Under the pieces are notes generated by a model that was not told where the DNA came from, did no database searches, and saw only the letters and a list, made by a program, of their open reading frames with translations. A stretch of DNA of 64,000 nucleotides, from the NCBI RefSeq assembly GCF_900167275.1, contig NZ_FUWX01000009.1, positions 96,251 through 160,250 of the forward strand, read 5' to 3'. Made by a program: the position numbers and the translations under genes. The DNA comes from Cetobacterium ceti (lineage in GTDB: Bacteria > Fusobacteriota > Fusobacteriia > Fusobacteriales > Fusobacteriaceae). This document shows, piece after piece, positions 9,047-17,476 of this stretch. Numbering within the stretch: the stretch's first letter is position 1; each line of letters begins with the position of its first letter.

Positions 9047-9569
9047 AAAAATTATATTATTAATAATAGCTCTTATTTTTCTTTTAAGTTCTGGAATAAG
9101 TTTATATTTCTGGAGTAAACCTATGGAATCATTGGGATATAAATATTTTAAAGAGGGAAATAATTTAGTTTTACAGGGAGATAAAGAAAAAAATCCAGAA
9201 AAGAAAATAGAAAATTATAAAAAAGCTTTAGAAATTTATAAAACTAGTATGAAAGAATCTTCAGATATTAATATTAAAAAAAATTATGAAATTACTGAAA
9301 GAAAAATAAAAGAACAAAAACAACAAAAACAACAAAATCAAAATAAAAAACAACAGAATAAAAATGAAAATAAAAATGAAAAAAATAAAGAAAATCAGAA
9401 AAATAATAAATCTAATCAAAAACAAAATGAAAAACAAGAAAATAGAAAAGAGCAGGAGTTAAAAGCTATTTTAAAAAGATTAGAGGGAAATGAAAAGGAA
9501 ACCTTTAAAAATAATGAAAAAATGGTAAATTTAAAAAATAATAGTAATACTTCTGAAAATAGATGGTAG
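9039..9569 (+). CDS. batC: BatC-like protein with TPR-type repeat and Lys/Asn/Gln-rich tail
   Basis: The 176-residue product has one N-terminal membrane anchor or signal segment (residues 4-24). One TPR-like helical pair follows (about 33-75, with YFKEGNNLVLQGD). A strongly biased stretch rich in Lys, Asn and Gln (about 88-145) comes next, then a short basic end. Position after batB and the single TPR fit BatC, although the low-complexity tail makes homology by composition unreliable. The start is set by GGGAGG 8 bases upstream of the ATG inside the end of batB. The tail probably acts as a periplasmic spacer. Confidence 0.75.
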   Translation: MTKKIILLIIALIFLLSSGISLYFWSKPMESLGYKYFKEGNNLVLQGDKEKNPEKKIENYKKALEIYKTSMKESSDINIKKNYEITERKIKEQKQQKQQNQNKKQQNKNENKNEKNKENQKNNKSNQKQNEKQENRKEQELKAILKRLEGNEKETFKNNEKMVNLKNNSNTSENRW

Positions 9570-9578
9570 AGGTGAAAA

Positions 9579-10925
9579 ATGAAAAAATATATTTTACTCC
9601 TATGTTTTTTAGGAATGGTAAAAATGGGGTATGGAGAAATTATTTTAGATAGTGATGATACCTCACCAAGGTTAGATGAGACATTTAAATTAACAGCAAC
9701 TTTTATAGATTCAGATAAGGATAATTATAAAATAGAGGGATTAGATAATTTTCAGATTTTAAATAGAGGAAGTCAATCTAGTTATACTTCTATATATGGA
9801 AAGGTAACTGTTAAGAAAAGTGAAACTTTTTTATTAAAACCTTTAAGCTTAGGTGAAAAAAAATTAAAGGTAATTGGTAAAGATGAAAATTCAAAGGAAC
9901 TTGTAATAGATGTAAAAAAAAGTGAAGTTAGAACAGCAAAAAACAGTAAATTTTATTTAGAAGAAAATAAATTAAAAAAAGATTATTATTTTGGAGAAAA
10001 AATTCCATTTAGAGAAAATTTAGTTAGTAAGGTTAGTTTATCAGGGCTCCAATGGGTTAAGGGACCAGATTTCAAAGATTTTTCTGTTAAAGATGTGACA
10101 GATGCAGATAATAATGGAAACTTTATTCAAAAATTAATTAGAATAGAGGGAAAACAAGCCCTAGAGGTTCAAGTATATTCTGGAATTTTACAAGCAAATT
10201 CAAGTGGTGAAAAGGAAATTGTAGGAGGGCAACTTGCAGTTACAGAATCAAATGATATGAATAGTTTCTTTAATCAAAGTGCTCCAATATATTTAGGACC
10301 AAAAATTGAAAAAATAAATATATTGCCACTTCCTGAAAATGCTCCTAAAAATTTTCAAAATATAGTTGGAAATATAAAAATTAATAGCTCTTGGAGTGGA
10401 GATAGTGTAAACTATGGAGAAGCTATAACTTTAACAGTTAATTTATCAGGAGATGGGAATCTAGCGCTTCTTAATAATTTGATTGATGGACAATTAAAAG
10501 AGTTTACAGTTTATGAAACAGTGAAAAACTATAAAGAGGGAATAGATAATAATGGCAAATACTATAATAATAAAAGTATTGAAGTGGCATTCGTTCCTAA
10601 AAATATAGGAAAATTAAAAATACCTGAAATAAAAATTCCATATTTTAATACTACAAGTAAAAAATATGAATTTGAAATAATTCCAGAAAAAACTATAGTT
10701 GTTAAGGGAGAGATTTCTAAAAGTGATAAACAGGGTTTAATTAATAATAATACTGAACATAAGTATCAAGAGCCATTAAAAATCAAAGAGGTTAAAATAG
10801 AAAAGATTCCTATTAAACAAGTTGAAAATAGAAATATTTATAAGTTATCAACATTTATTTTAGGGATTTTAAATATATTACAACTGGTATTATTTATTAT
10901 TTTTATAAAAAAAAATAAAAGATAG
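9579..10925 (+). CDS. batD: BatD family protein
   Basis: BatD (oxygen tolerance family) proteins are periplasmic, mostly beta-stranded, and tethered by a C-terminal helix. This 448-residue product has a signal peptide (MKKYILLLCFLGMVKMGYG), then Ig-like strand-rich repeats. One membrane segment (about 425-443) and a short basic cytoplasmic tail close it. It is the last gene of the Bat unit, starting 9 bp after batC with AGAGGTG upstream. No terminator is evident directly behind it, so read-through into the L,D-transpeptidase gene is possible. Confidence 0.88.
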   Translation: MKKYILLLCFLGMVKMGYGEIILDSDDTSPRLDETFKLTATFIDSDKDNYKIEGLDNFQILNRGSQSSYTSIYGKVTVKKSETFLLKPLSLGEKKLKVIGKDENSKELVIDVKKSEVRTAKNSKFYLEENKLKKDYYFGEKIPFRENLVSKVSLSGLQWVKGPDFKDFSVKDVTDADNNGNFIQKLIRIEGKQALEVQVYSGILQANSSGEKEIVGGQLAVTESNDMNSFFNQSAPIYLGPKIEKINILPLPENAPKNFQNIVGNIKINSSWSGDSVNYGEAITLTVNLSGDGNLALLNNLIDGQLKEFTVYETVKNYKEGIDNNGKYYNNKSIEVAFVPKNIGKLKIPEIKIPYFNTTSKKYEFEIIPEKTIVVKGEISKSDKQGLINNNTEHKYQEPLKIKEVKIEKIPIKQVENRNIYKLSTFILGILNILQLVLFIIFIKKNKR

Positions 10926-10982
10926 AAGGATATTAAAGAGTAAAATTGTAATAGAGATTAAAATCTCTGAGGAGGAGAATGC

Positions 10983-11858
10983 ATGTTAAAAGTTTTATTA
11001 TTTTTTTTAATCTCTTTACTTTCTTACTCTTCTGTTTTTCAAAAGGATTTTCTTTACAATAAATATACTTTAAAAGATAAGTATCAGTATGGAAAAATTA
11101 ATAGAGAGTTTCAATGGGGAAAGATAGAGGATATTATAAATTCTCTTGAGGATTTTGAGAACAGACACGCAGTATTAGGTTCTTTGTCTAATTATAAAAA
11201 TTATAGGGGTGAAGCTCCTTTAATTAATGGGAAGGCGATAGATTCTGATGGAGTTCCAAGATATCAAGGAATACCTTTATATAGTCTGGATAATTTAGAA
11301 ATGCCAGTAAAATATGGAAGAGATGGATCTTTAGTAGCTATTTTAGGATATATTCAAGGATATAGGGTAGTACGTTCCTATGATAGGGGAGGAATGTGGT
11401 ATGTTCCTAATAAATATGTAAAAAAAACAAATACTAAAAGATTTAAAAAGGTTATTGTAATAGATACTAAAAATCAAAATATTTGTTCTCTTGAAAAACT
11501 TGGAAACAAATGGGTTATTAGAAGTATGAACCCAGCTACAACAGGGCTGAATAAACCACCATTTTATATGGCGACTCCTAAAGGAACTTATGTCGTGCAA
11601 GGAAAAAGACATCAAATGTTTTATTTAAAAGATGGAACAGAGGAAATAGATGGTTATGCTCCCTATGCTACAAGATTTACTAGGGGAGCCTATGTACATG
11701 GAGTACCTGTACAATTTCCGAGGGTAGAGATGTTAGAATATTCTCCAACTTTAGGAACTTTTCCTCGCTCTCATATGTGTGTGAGAAACACAACATCCCA
11801 TGCTGAATATTTATATAAATGGGCAGAAATTGATAAATGTTTAGTAGTTGTAATATAA
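10983..11858 (+). CDS. L,D-transpeptidase (YkuD domain) with variant SHMC active-site motif
   Basis: Secreted YkuD-family enzyme, expected to form or remodel peptidoglycan cross-links with a cysteine nucleophile. A signal peptide occupies residues 1-18. The YkuD domain begins near KKVIVIDTKNQNICSLE and reaches the active site with His at about 239 (YVHGVP) and Cys at about 266 in RSHMCVRN. The usual motif is SHGC, so the glycine before the cysteine is a methionine here; the catalytic His and Cys are intact. A small hairpin (AGAGAT/ATCTCT) sits just before the GAGGAGGAG ribosome-binding site. It may be co-transcribed with the Bat operon. Confidence 0.85.
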   Translation: MLKVLLFFLISLLSYSSVFQKDFLYNKYTLKDKYQYGKINREFQWGKIEDIINSLEDFENRHAVLGSLSNYKNYRGEAPLINGKAIDSDGVPRYQGIPLYSLDNLEMPVKYGRDGSLVAILGYIQGYRVVRSYDRGGMWYVPNKYVKKTNTKRFKKVIVIDTKNQNICSLEKLGNKWVIRSMNPATTGLNKPPFYMATPKGTYVVQGKRHQMFYLKDGTEEIDGYAPYATRFTRGAYVHGVPVQFPRVEMLEYSPTLGTFPRSHMCVRNTTSHAEYLYKWAEIDKCLVVVI

Positions 11859-11896
11859 AAAAAGTCTAGATAGATTATTCTATCTAGGCTTTTTTT
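11858..11896. terminator. Bidirectional intrinsic terminator
   Basis: An 11-bp stem AGTCTAGATAG/CTATCTAGGCT with one G-T pair and a six-base loop, flanked by a run of A and a run of T. It ends both the L,D-transpeptidase gene and the convergent PP-loop ATPase gene. Confidence 0.9.
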
Positions 11897-12545
11897 AGTC
11901 TATGGAAAGAATTCCATAATTGTCCTTTTCAAGTTTATCTAAAACTTTAAAGGTAATTGGATATCTAAAAAGAGGACCATCATAAACAAAGGTATGATAT
12001 TCTCCATTTTCCCCACAAGGGTCAGCACCTTCTTTTTTGATAATTTCAACAATCTCTCTATTTAAAGTTTTCCCTAAAAATTCTGAGGAAAGATAGTTTA
12101 AATTAACAATTTTAATAGTAGCTTTAAATCCTTTGTCGATGAATTCATGTACTAAATCTTCTCTATTTTCTTGCCAAAGGGGGAAGATAGGTTCAATATT
12201 AGCCTCAGCACATCTTTTCGTGCACCATTCTCTATGGGCTTCAATATCAATATCTCCAAATACACAAGAATCTGCTCCCATTTCTTTAAATTTACTTAAA
12301 GCTTCAGAGAAAGATGCTTCGTATTCATCACCTTCACATTGAATAAGCATTAAAGGAATGTCTAAGGAATTTGCCACATCTCTCATATGATTTGAGGAAA
12401 TATTATGAAACCATGATGAGTTATTTTTTTTATTAATAGTAATCATAAGTGCAAGGGGAGTATGACCCTGTTCAATCATTCTATAAAGAGCAAGGGTACT
12501 ATCCTTACCACAACTGTAGGACATAATAAATTTCTTTTTATCCAT
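11895..12545 (-). CDS. PP-loop ATP-binding protein of the diphthine--ammonia ligase (Dph6) family
   Basis: Adenylating PP-loop enzyme: the motif SYSCGKDST at residues 9-17 is followed by a Dph6-like core containing FGDIDIEAHREWCTKRCAEANIEPIFPLW and a C-terminal GENGEYHTFVYDGP segment. Eukaryotic and archaeal relatives amidate diphthine on elongation factor 2. Bacteria lack diphthamide, so the substrate here is unknown. The ATG at 12545 is chosen because AAGGAG lies 9 bases upstream; an in-frame upstream ATG adding 16 residues lacks such a site. It stands alone between a terminator and a divergent phosphatase gene. Confidence 0.85.
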   Translation of the reverse strand: MDKKKFIMSYSCGKDSTLALYRMIEQGHTPLALMITINKKNNSSWFHNISSNHMRDVANSLDIPLMLIQCEGDEYEASFSEALSKFKEMGADSCVFGDIDIEAHREWCTKRCAEANIEPIFPLWQENREDLVHEFIDKGFKATIKIVNLNYLSSEFLGKTLNREIVEIIKKEGADPCGENGEYHTFVYDGPLFRYPITFKVLDKLEKDNYGILSID

Positions 12546-12660
12546 TTTTTTCAACTCCTTAATTATTCGGCCTCTTTGAGTTAATGTTAACATGTTAAAG
12601 ATAAAAAATCAAACATTTCTAAAGGATGAAAATAAAAGATTATGAATATTTAAAAATTTC

Positions 12661-12669
12661 TGATATAAT
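12661..12669 (+). promoter_or_regulatory. Extended -10 promoter element
   Basis: TGATATAAT is a perfect extended -10 (TG-N-TATAAT) about 42 bp upstream of the Cof-type phosphatase start. No good -35 is present, as is usual for extended -10 promoters. Confidence 0.6.
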
Positions 12670-12710
12670 ATCTTTACTAAATTACTAAAGAATAGAAGGA
12701 GAAGATATTT

Positions 12711-13517
12711 ATGAAGTATAAAGCAATAGTCACAGACTTAGATGATACTTTACTTAACCCATGTGGGCTTATCAGCCCAGAAGATAAAAAGATGATAATG
12801 GAATGTCAAGAAAATGGAGTTAAGTTTATTTTAGCATCTGGTAGACCTACCTTTGCAATGAAACATCTAAGCGAAGAATTAGAACTTTCAAAATATAAAA
12901 GTTATATATTATCTTTTAATGGAGCTATTATAACAGATTGCTCTACGGGAGAACTATTACTAAATGAATCTTTAACTTCTAAGGAGATTCATGAGTTGTA
13001 TGATTTTGCAAAAGAAAATAATGTACATATTATTACATATATAGATGATGAAATAATTTCTGAAAGTGAAAGCGAATATATAGATGTAGAGGTTAATTTA
13101 ACAAAAATGCCTCACAAAATTGTAAAAAGTTTTAAGGATAGTGTAAAAAAAGACGCAGTAAAATGTATTATGTTAGAGGAACCATCCTATTTAAAAGAAG
13201 TAGAAAAAAAATTAAAAGAAAAATATGGAGATAAATATAGTATAGCTATATCTAAGCCTTTCTTTTTAGAAGTTACTAAAAAAGGAATAGATAAGGGAAA
13301 TACTTTAAAAAAATTAGCAGATAAAATGAATATATCAACAGAGGAAATAATTGCCGTAGGGGATTCCTATAATGATGAGAGTATGCTAAGAACAGCAGGA
13401 TTAGCCGTGGCAGTTGAAAATGCAAAACCTGAAATAAAAGAAATTGCAGATTTTATAACTACTTCTAATGACAATAATGGAATGGGGAATCTTATTAAAA
13501 AGTTTATACTTAAATAA
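12711..13517 (+). CDS. Cof-type HAD-superfamily phosphatase
   Basis: Cytoplasmic sugar-phosphate or cofactor phosphatase of the HAD Cof/IIB class. Motif I DLDDT is at residues 10-14, motif II SGR near 43-45, the Lys motif in KGIDKGNTLKKL, and motif IV GDSYNDESML near the C-terminus. A cap domain of the IIB type lies between. The length of 268 residues is normal. The substrate cannot be predicted from sequence. It lies 12 bp before the cystine-type symporter gene and is co-transcribed with it, but the pairing gives no clear functional hint. Confidence 0.9.
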   Translation: MKYKAIVTDLDDTLLNPCGLISPEDKKMIMECQENGVKFILASGRPTFAMKHLSEELELSKYKSYILSFNGAIITDCSTGELLLNESLTSKEIHELYDFAKENNVHIITYIDDEIISESESEYIDVEVNLTKMPHKIVKSFKDSVKKDAVKCIMLEEPSYLKEVEKKLKEKYGDKYSIAISKPFFLEVTKKGIDKGNTLKKLADKMNISTEEIIAVGDSYNDESMLRTAGLAVAVENAKPEIKEIADFITTSNDNNGMGNLIKKFILK

Positions 13518-13529
13518 TAGGAGGAAGAT

Positions 13530-14885
13530 ATGTTAATAGTTTTAAATATAATTGTTTTTATAATATTGTTGGGAATTTTATATAATATGCAGAAGAAGTA
13601 TTTACCTTTTTCTAAGAGAGTTTTTGTAGGGCTAGGAATGGGAATAGTTTTTGGTGGAATTTTACAATATATTTATGGAACAGATCACTGGGTTATAAAA
13701 GAAAGTTTAGTATGGATTAATATTGTAGGTAATGGTTATGTTAGATTATTAAAAATGATTGTAATGCCCCTTATAGCAATATCAATTCTTTCAGCCATAA
13801 TAAATTTAAAAGATGGAAAAGCCTTAGGGAAAATTGGGGGAACTATAATACTTATTTTAGTTGGAACAGCTACAATAGCGGCTGTGGTGGGAGCACTTAC
13901 AGCGAATGGATTTGGTCTTCATGGAGATGGACTTGCCATGGGAGCTAAGGAAGCTGCAAGGGCAACTTTTTTAGAGGGAAAATTAACAGATGTGCAAAAT
14001 ATATCTTTTGCTAATAAATTAATTGAATTTATACCAACTAATCCCTTTGAAGATTTAACAGGGGCTCGTGATATGTCAACAATTGCTGTGGTTTTCTTTT
14101 CTGGATTTTTAGGAATAGCAGCTTTAGGAATGGCTAAGAAAAAACCAAAATCCTTTGAAGTTTTTAAAGATTTAGTAAATGCTTTACATGATGTGGTTAT
14201 GAGAATGGTAACTTTAGTTTTAAGATTAACTCCCTATGGAGTTTTAGCTCTTATAACAAAAGTTGTTGCAAGTAGTCATATAAAAGATATTTTAAGTTTA
14301 GGAAAATTTATAGTGGCTTCCTATGTAGCTTTAATAATTATGTTTATAATTCATTTAATTATTTTAGGAATTTTAGGACTAAATCCAATTACCTATGTAA
14401 AAAAAGCATTGCCTGTTTTGGTATTTGCCTTTACCTCAAGAACAAGTGCAGGAAGTATACCTTTAAATGTGGAAACTCAAATTGACAAATTAGGAGTTAA
14501 TGAAGGAGTGGCAAATATCTCAGCTTCCTTTGGTGCTTCTATAGGACAAAATGGATGTGCTGCAATTTATCCTGCAATGTTGGCAGTTATGATAGCTCCA
14601 GTTGTAGGAATTGATCCTATGAGTTTCTCATTTTTAATTAAATTAGTTGCAATAATTGCAGTTAGTTCCTTTGGAGTTGCTGGAGTTGGTGGTGGAGCCA
14701 CATTTGCAGCTTTAATAGTCCTATCATCTTTAAATTTCCCTGTGGGACTTGTGGGACTTTTAATATCTATTGAACCTTTAATTGATATGGGAAGAACTGC
14801 TTTAAATGTAAATGGATCTATGGTTACAGGAGTTGCGACTGGTAGACTTTTAGGAGAAATAGATTTAGAAAAATACAATAGATAA
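13530..14885 (+). CDS. tcyP: Dicarboxylate/amino acid:cation symporter, L-cystine (TcyP) type
   Basis: Inner-membrane secondary transporter of the DAACS family. The 451-residue product has about eight membrane segments plus two re-entrant regions. The signature FAFTSRTSAGSIPLNVE resembles the serine-rich HP1 region of TcyP-type cystine symporters. A later VAGVGGGATFAALIVL segment corresponds to HP2. Aspartate or glutamate symporters of the same family usually have a different HP1 and an NMDGT motif, which is absent here. The specificity is therefore inferred. It follows the phosphatase by 12 bp and ends at a strong hairpin. Confidence 0.82.
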   Translation: MLIVLNIIVFIILLGILYNMQKKYLPFSKRVFVGLGMGIVFGGILQYIYGTDHWVIKESLVWINIVGNGYVRLLKMIVMPLIAISILSAIINLKDGKALGKIGGTIILILVGTATIAAVVGALTANGFGLHGDGLAMGAKEAARATFLEGKLTDVQNISFANKLIEFIPTNPFEDLTGARDMSTIAVVFFSGFLGIAALGMAKKKPKSFEVFKDLVNALHDVVMRMVTLVLRLTPYGVLALITKVVASSHIKDILSLGKFIVASYVALIIMFIIHLIILGILGLNPITYVKKALPVLVFAFTSRTSAGSIPLNVETQIDKLGVNEGVANISASFGASIGQNGCAAIYPAMLAVMIAPVVGIDPMSFSFLIKLVAIIAVSSFGVAGVGGGATFAALIVLSSLNFPVGLVGLLISIEPLIDMGRTALNVNGSMVTGVATGRLLGEIDLEKYNR

Positions 14886-14896
14886 TATAAATAAAA

Positions 14897-14932
14897 ATGA
14901 CAGCTATTAATTAATGGCTGTCACTTTTTTTT
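14897..14932. terminator. Bidirectional intrinsic terminator
   Basis: A 13-bp, nearly perfect stem TGACAGCTATTAA/TTAATGGCTGTCA followed by T8. The stop codon of the opposing nhaC gene lies inside the hairpin, so the two convergent transcription units share it. Confidence 0.9.
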
Positions 14933-16161
14933 GGAAATTTATAAAAAAAGTTTATGAGGGGAAGAAGATAGAGATAAAAAGCCCAAGGAATTATGCTAAA
15001 AGAGTTTAACTCTAACATGGCAGAGGGAACACTAATACTTATACACCAAGGGACTAATCCACATAAAACAACGCAGGTATTTTCAATATCTATAGCTAAA
15101 TCATCACTATTTTTCCCACTTTTTTCATAGGTTTTTTTCATAAGTTCAGAAGTTAGTAAAATAGATGTAGATTGACTTAAACTAGCTCCTGCAGTAAATA
15201 AAGATACAAACATAAGATATAAATAAAGTTTCCAATCTTTATAAATTATTCCTATTTTATTAGAAATATTTTCAAAGACTCCAATATTTTCTAAAAGTTT
15301 TACAATTCCACAGGATAAAAATGTCATTATCACAGCAGAACTCATAGATACTATTCCACCACCTTTTATAATCGAAGCTAAATTATCACTTTTATCCAAA
15401 TGAAAACCTAAAATTGTACTTTTAAAAATATAAGCTAAAGAATAATTTTGATAAAATATAGCCAATAAAAAAGATGATAAAGATGTAAAAATTAAAGTTT
15501 TTTTCAAGTTACATCTTATTATAGAAAGAATTATTAATATAAATAGAGGTAAGAAACTTAAAAATGATATTTGAAATTTTTTTGGAATTTCATTTATTAA
15601 GGAAATATCTCCTTGGGTAAAAGTATTAGAATAACCTAAATAAAAATATAAAAATCCAGTTAAAATAAAGGGAATAACCCCTGTTTTAAACATATTTTTT
15701 ACATTTTTATAAATATTTGTTTCTGTTAAAATAGCTACAAAATTTGCACTTGAAGAAATAGGAGAAGATCTATCTCCAAAATATGCTCCTGAGATTATAG
15801 CCCCTCCAGTTATAAGAGTATCCATTTGAAATCCCTTTCCAAGGGAAAGTAAAACAATACCAATAGTTCCAACACTTCCAAAGCAACTTCCCAATAAAAA
15901 AGAAAAAATTGAAAGAATAAGAAACACTGAAAGATAAAAGTATTGGGGATTTATTATTTTAGTTCCATAATAAATAAGAGCAGGAATAGTCCCACTTAAA
16001 AACCAACTTGCAGATAAAATACCTAACATTATAAAAATAAAAAGAAGTGGATAGGATTTTTCTCCACCGATTTTAGCAAGAATAAGAGTTTGCTTTAAAC
16101 TTTTAAATCTAATTGAAGATAGGGTTACAGCTAATAAAAAAAGAAAAATGCAGATGTACAA
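14911..16161 (-). CDS. nhaC: NhaC-family Na+/H+ antiporter
   Basis: Inner-membrane ion or malate/lactate-type antiporter of the NhaC family, 416 residues and about eleven membrane segments. The family region GAIISGAYFGDRSSPISSSANFVA is present near residues 120-143, and a second conserved stretch, TAGASLSQSTSILLTSELM, near the C-terminal third. The start is a TTG at 16161, preceded by AGGAGG 6 bases upstream; no in-frame ATG with a ribosome-binding site is closer. NhaC homologues differ in substrate (Na+/H+ or malate/lactate exchange), so the exact reaction is uncertain. The gene stands alone on the minus strand. Confidence 0.85.
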   Translation of the reverse strand: MYICIFLFLLAVTLSSIRFKSLKQTLILAKIGGEKSYPLLFIFIMLGILSASWFLSGTIPALIYYGTKIINPQYFYLSVFLILSIFSFLLGSCFGSVGTIGIVLLSLGKGFQMDTLITGGAIISGAYFGDRSSPISSSANFVAILTETNIYKNVKNMFKTGVIPFILTGFLYFYLGYSNTFTQGDISLINEIPKKFQISFLSFLPLFILIILSIIRCNLKKTLIFTSLSSFLLAIFYQNYSLAYIFKSTILGFHLDKSDNLASIIKGGGIVSMSSAVIMTFLSCGIVKLLENIGVFENISNKIGIIYKDWKLYLYLMFVSLFTAGASLSQSTSILLTSELMKKTYEKSGKNSDDLAIDIENTCVVLCGLVPWCISISVPSAMLELNSFSIIPWAFYLYLLPLINFFYKFPKKSDSH

Positions 16162-16306
16162 TTTGTCCTCCTGATATTTAAAAATAAATTACTGTTATTA
16201 ACAAGGTTATAGCATCTAGTTTCAAACAAAGCAACAGAGATTTTTTTCTTGGAAAAATTAAAAATATATATTATTATATACGGAATACAAAAGTTAGGAG
16301 AGATTA

Positions 16307-17332
16307 ATGAATATTATAAATTTACTAGATTCAATATTTTCTAATAATAGAATAGTAGGGGTAATATCCTCCTCTATTTTAATAATTGCCTTGGGGATAT
16401 ATTTGGGGAAAAAAGAGATTATAAAAAGAGAGGCTTCTAAAGCATTAAGTGATGTGGTACTATTTGTATCTATTCCAGCTCTTTCCTATAATGCATTTAT
16501 GAAAGATTTTCAAAGTAGTATATTTCACGAGGGATTAAATTTATTTTTATGGAGTTTAGGACTTCATATTTTAATGATTTTTGGAATGAAGTTATTTTAT
16601 TTAAAATATGAGGGAGATAAAAGATTGACCCTTGAAATTTTAAGTACATTTGGAGCTGTTACAGCCTTTGGAATTCCAGTTATACAAGCGTTATATGGAG
16701 ATTTAGGAATTATTTATGCATCTATTTATTCAATAGCTTATAGAATATTTTTATACTCTTATGGTTATATAATGATGTCTGGGATGAAAATGAATAAAAG
16801 TAATTTAAAAAGTATATTTTTAAATCCAGTTATATTAGCGACATTTTTAGGATTATTTATATGGCTATTCCAAGATCATTTACCTCAAGTTATGGTAGAT
16901 GGAAAATCTTACTGTATTTTTAGAACAGATAAAACCATGTATTGGATATATAAGCCTATGGCATATTTAGCAGAACTTTGCTCTCCTTTAGCTTGGCTAG
17001 CTGCGGGATTAAAACTTTCTGAAGTAAGTTTTAAAAATGCTATGAAAATAAAAGTAGCTTGGTATTATTCCTTAATTAAAGTTTTAATTTTGCCTTTGGG
17101 TTCTCTTGTTCTTGTGAAAAGTTTAAGTGCATTGGGAATAATACCTTTAACAGGTTTAGGATTAGCTACTGTTGTTATTATGATGAGTACTCCTACAGCT
17201 TCAGTTACAATAGCCTATGCAATAAAATATAATAAGGAAGCGATAATGGCTTCAAGTTGTTCGCTTTTATCTACAGTTTCAAGTATAGTTTTACTTCCTG
17301 TAGTTATAATAATTCTACAAATTTTTAGTTGA
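16307..17332 (+). CDS. AEC-family (auxin efflux carrier-type) transporter
   Basis: The 341-residue product has about ten membrane segments in the two-fold layout of the AEC/BART superfamily. Bacterial members export or import small organic acids such as malate. The N-terminal LGIYLGKKEIIKREASKALSDVVLFVSIPALSYNAF and the C-terminal half with MMSTPTASVTIAYA are typical. TAGGAGAG precedes the ATG. The gene is monocistronic: a promoter for the following leader overlaps its stop codon, and a hairpin terminator lies about 75 bp downstream. The substrate is unknown. Confidence 0.85.
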   Translation: MNIINLLDSIFSNNRIVGVISSSILIIALGIYLGKKEIIKREASKALSDVVLFVSIPALSYNAFMKDFQSSIFHEGLNLFLWSLGLHILMIFGMKLFYLKYEGDKRLTLEILSTFGAVTAFGIPVIQALYGDLGIIYASIYSIAYRIFLYSYGYIMMSGMKMNKSNLKSIFLNPVILATFLGLFIWLFQDHLPQVMVDGKSYCIFRTDKTMYWIYKPMAYLAELCSPLAWLAAGLKLSEVSFKNAMKIKVAWYYSLIKVLILPLGSLVLVKSLSALGIIPLTGLGLATVVIMMSTPTASVTIAYAIKYNKEAIMASSCSLLSTVSSIVLLPVVIIILQIFS

Positions 17333-17357
17333 CAATTTTACTCTTTTTTAATATTAT
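17329..17357 (+). promoter_or_regulatory. Consensus promoter overlapping the AEC gene stop
   Basis: A perfect TTGACA (17329-17334), 17-bp spacer and TATTAT (17352-17357). Transcription would begin about 110 bp before the MATE gene and run into the hairpin at 17408-17447. Confidence 0.75.
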
Positions 17358-17407
17358 ATTTATACAAAATGACATTTAACTGACTTTAAAAAGTCTAGGT
17401 GTAGTTC

Positions 17408-17447
17408 AACCACTTTGAAAAAAACGTTCAAGGTGGTTATTTTTTTT
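17408..17447 (+). terminator. Terminator hairpin in the leader of the MATE gene
   Basis: A 12-bp stem AACCACTTTGAA/TTCAAGGTGGTT with one G-T pair and a seven-base loop, followed by T8. It may simply end AEC transcription. Because a consensus promoter lies only about 75 bp upstream, it could also act as an attenuator for the MATE gene or end a small RNA. Confidence 0.8.
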
Positions 17448-17476
17448 GAAAAAATTTTTATTAAGAGGGAGAAAGA

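Noticed and set aside
9290..9460. A- and CAA-rich low-complexity stretch considered as a DNA repeat array
   Set aside because: It is coding sequence for the Lys/Asn/Gln-rich tail of the BatC-like protein and shows no regular repeat unit.
17400..17440. GTAGTTCAACCACTTT looks like part of a tRNA T-arm
   Set aside because: No acceptor, D or anticodon arms surround it; the bases are explained by the terminator stem.
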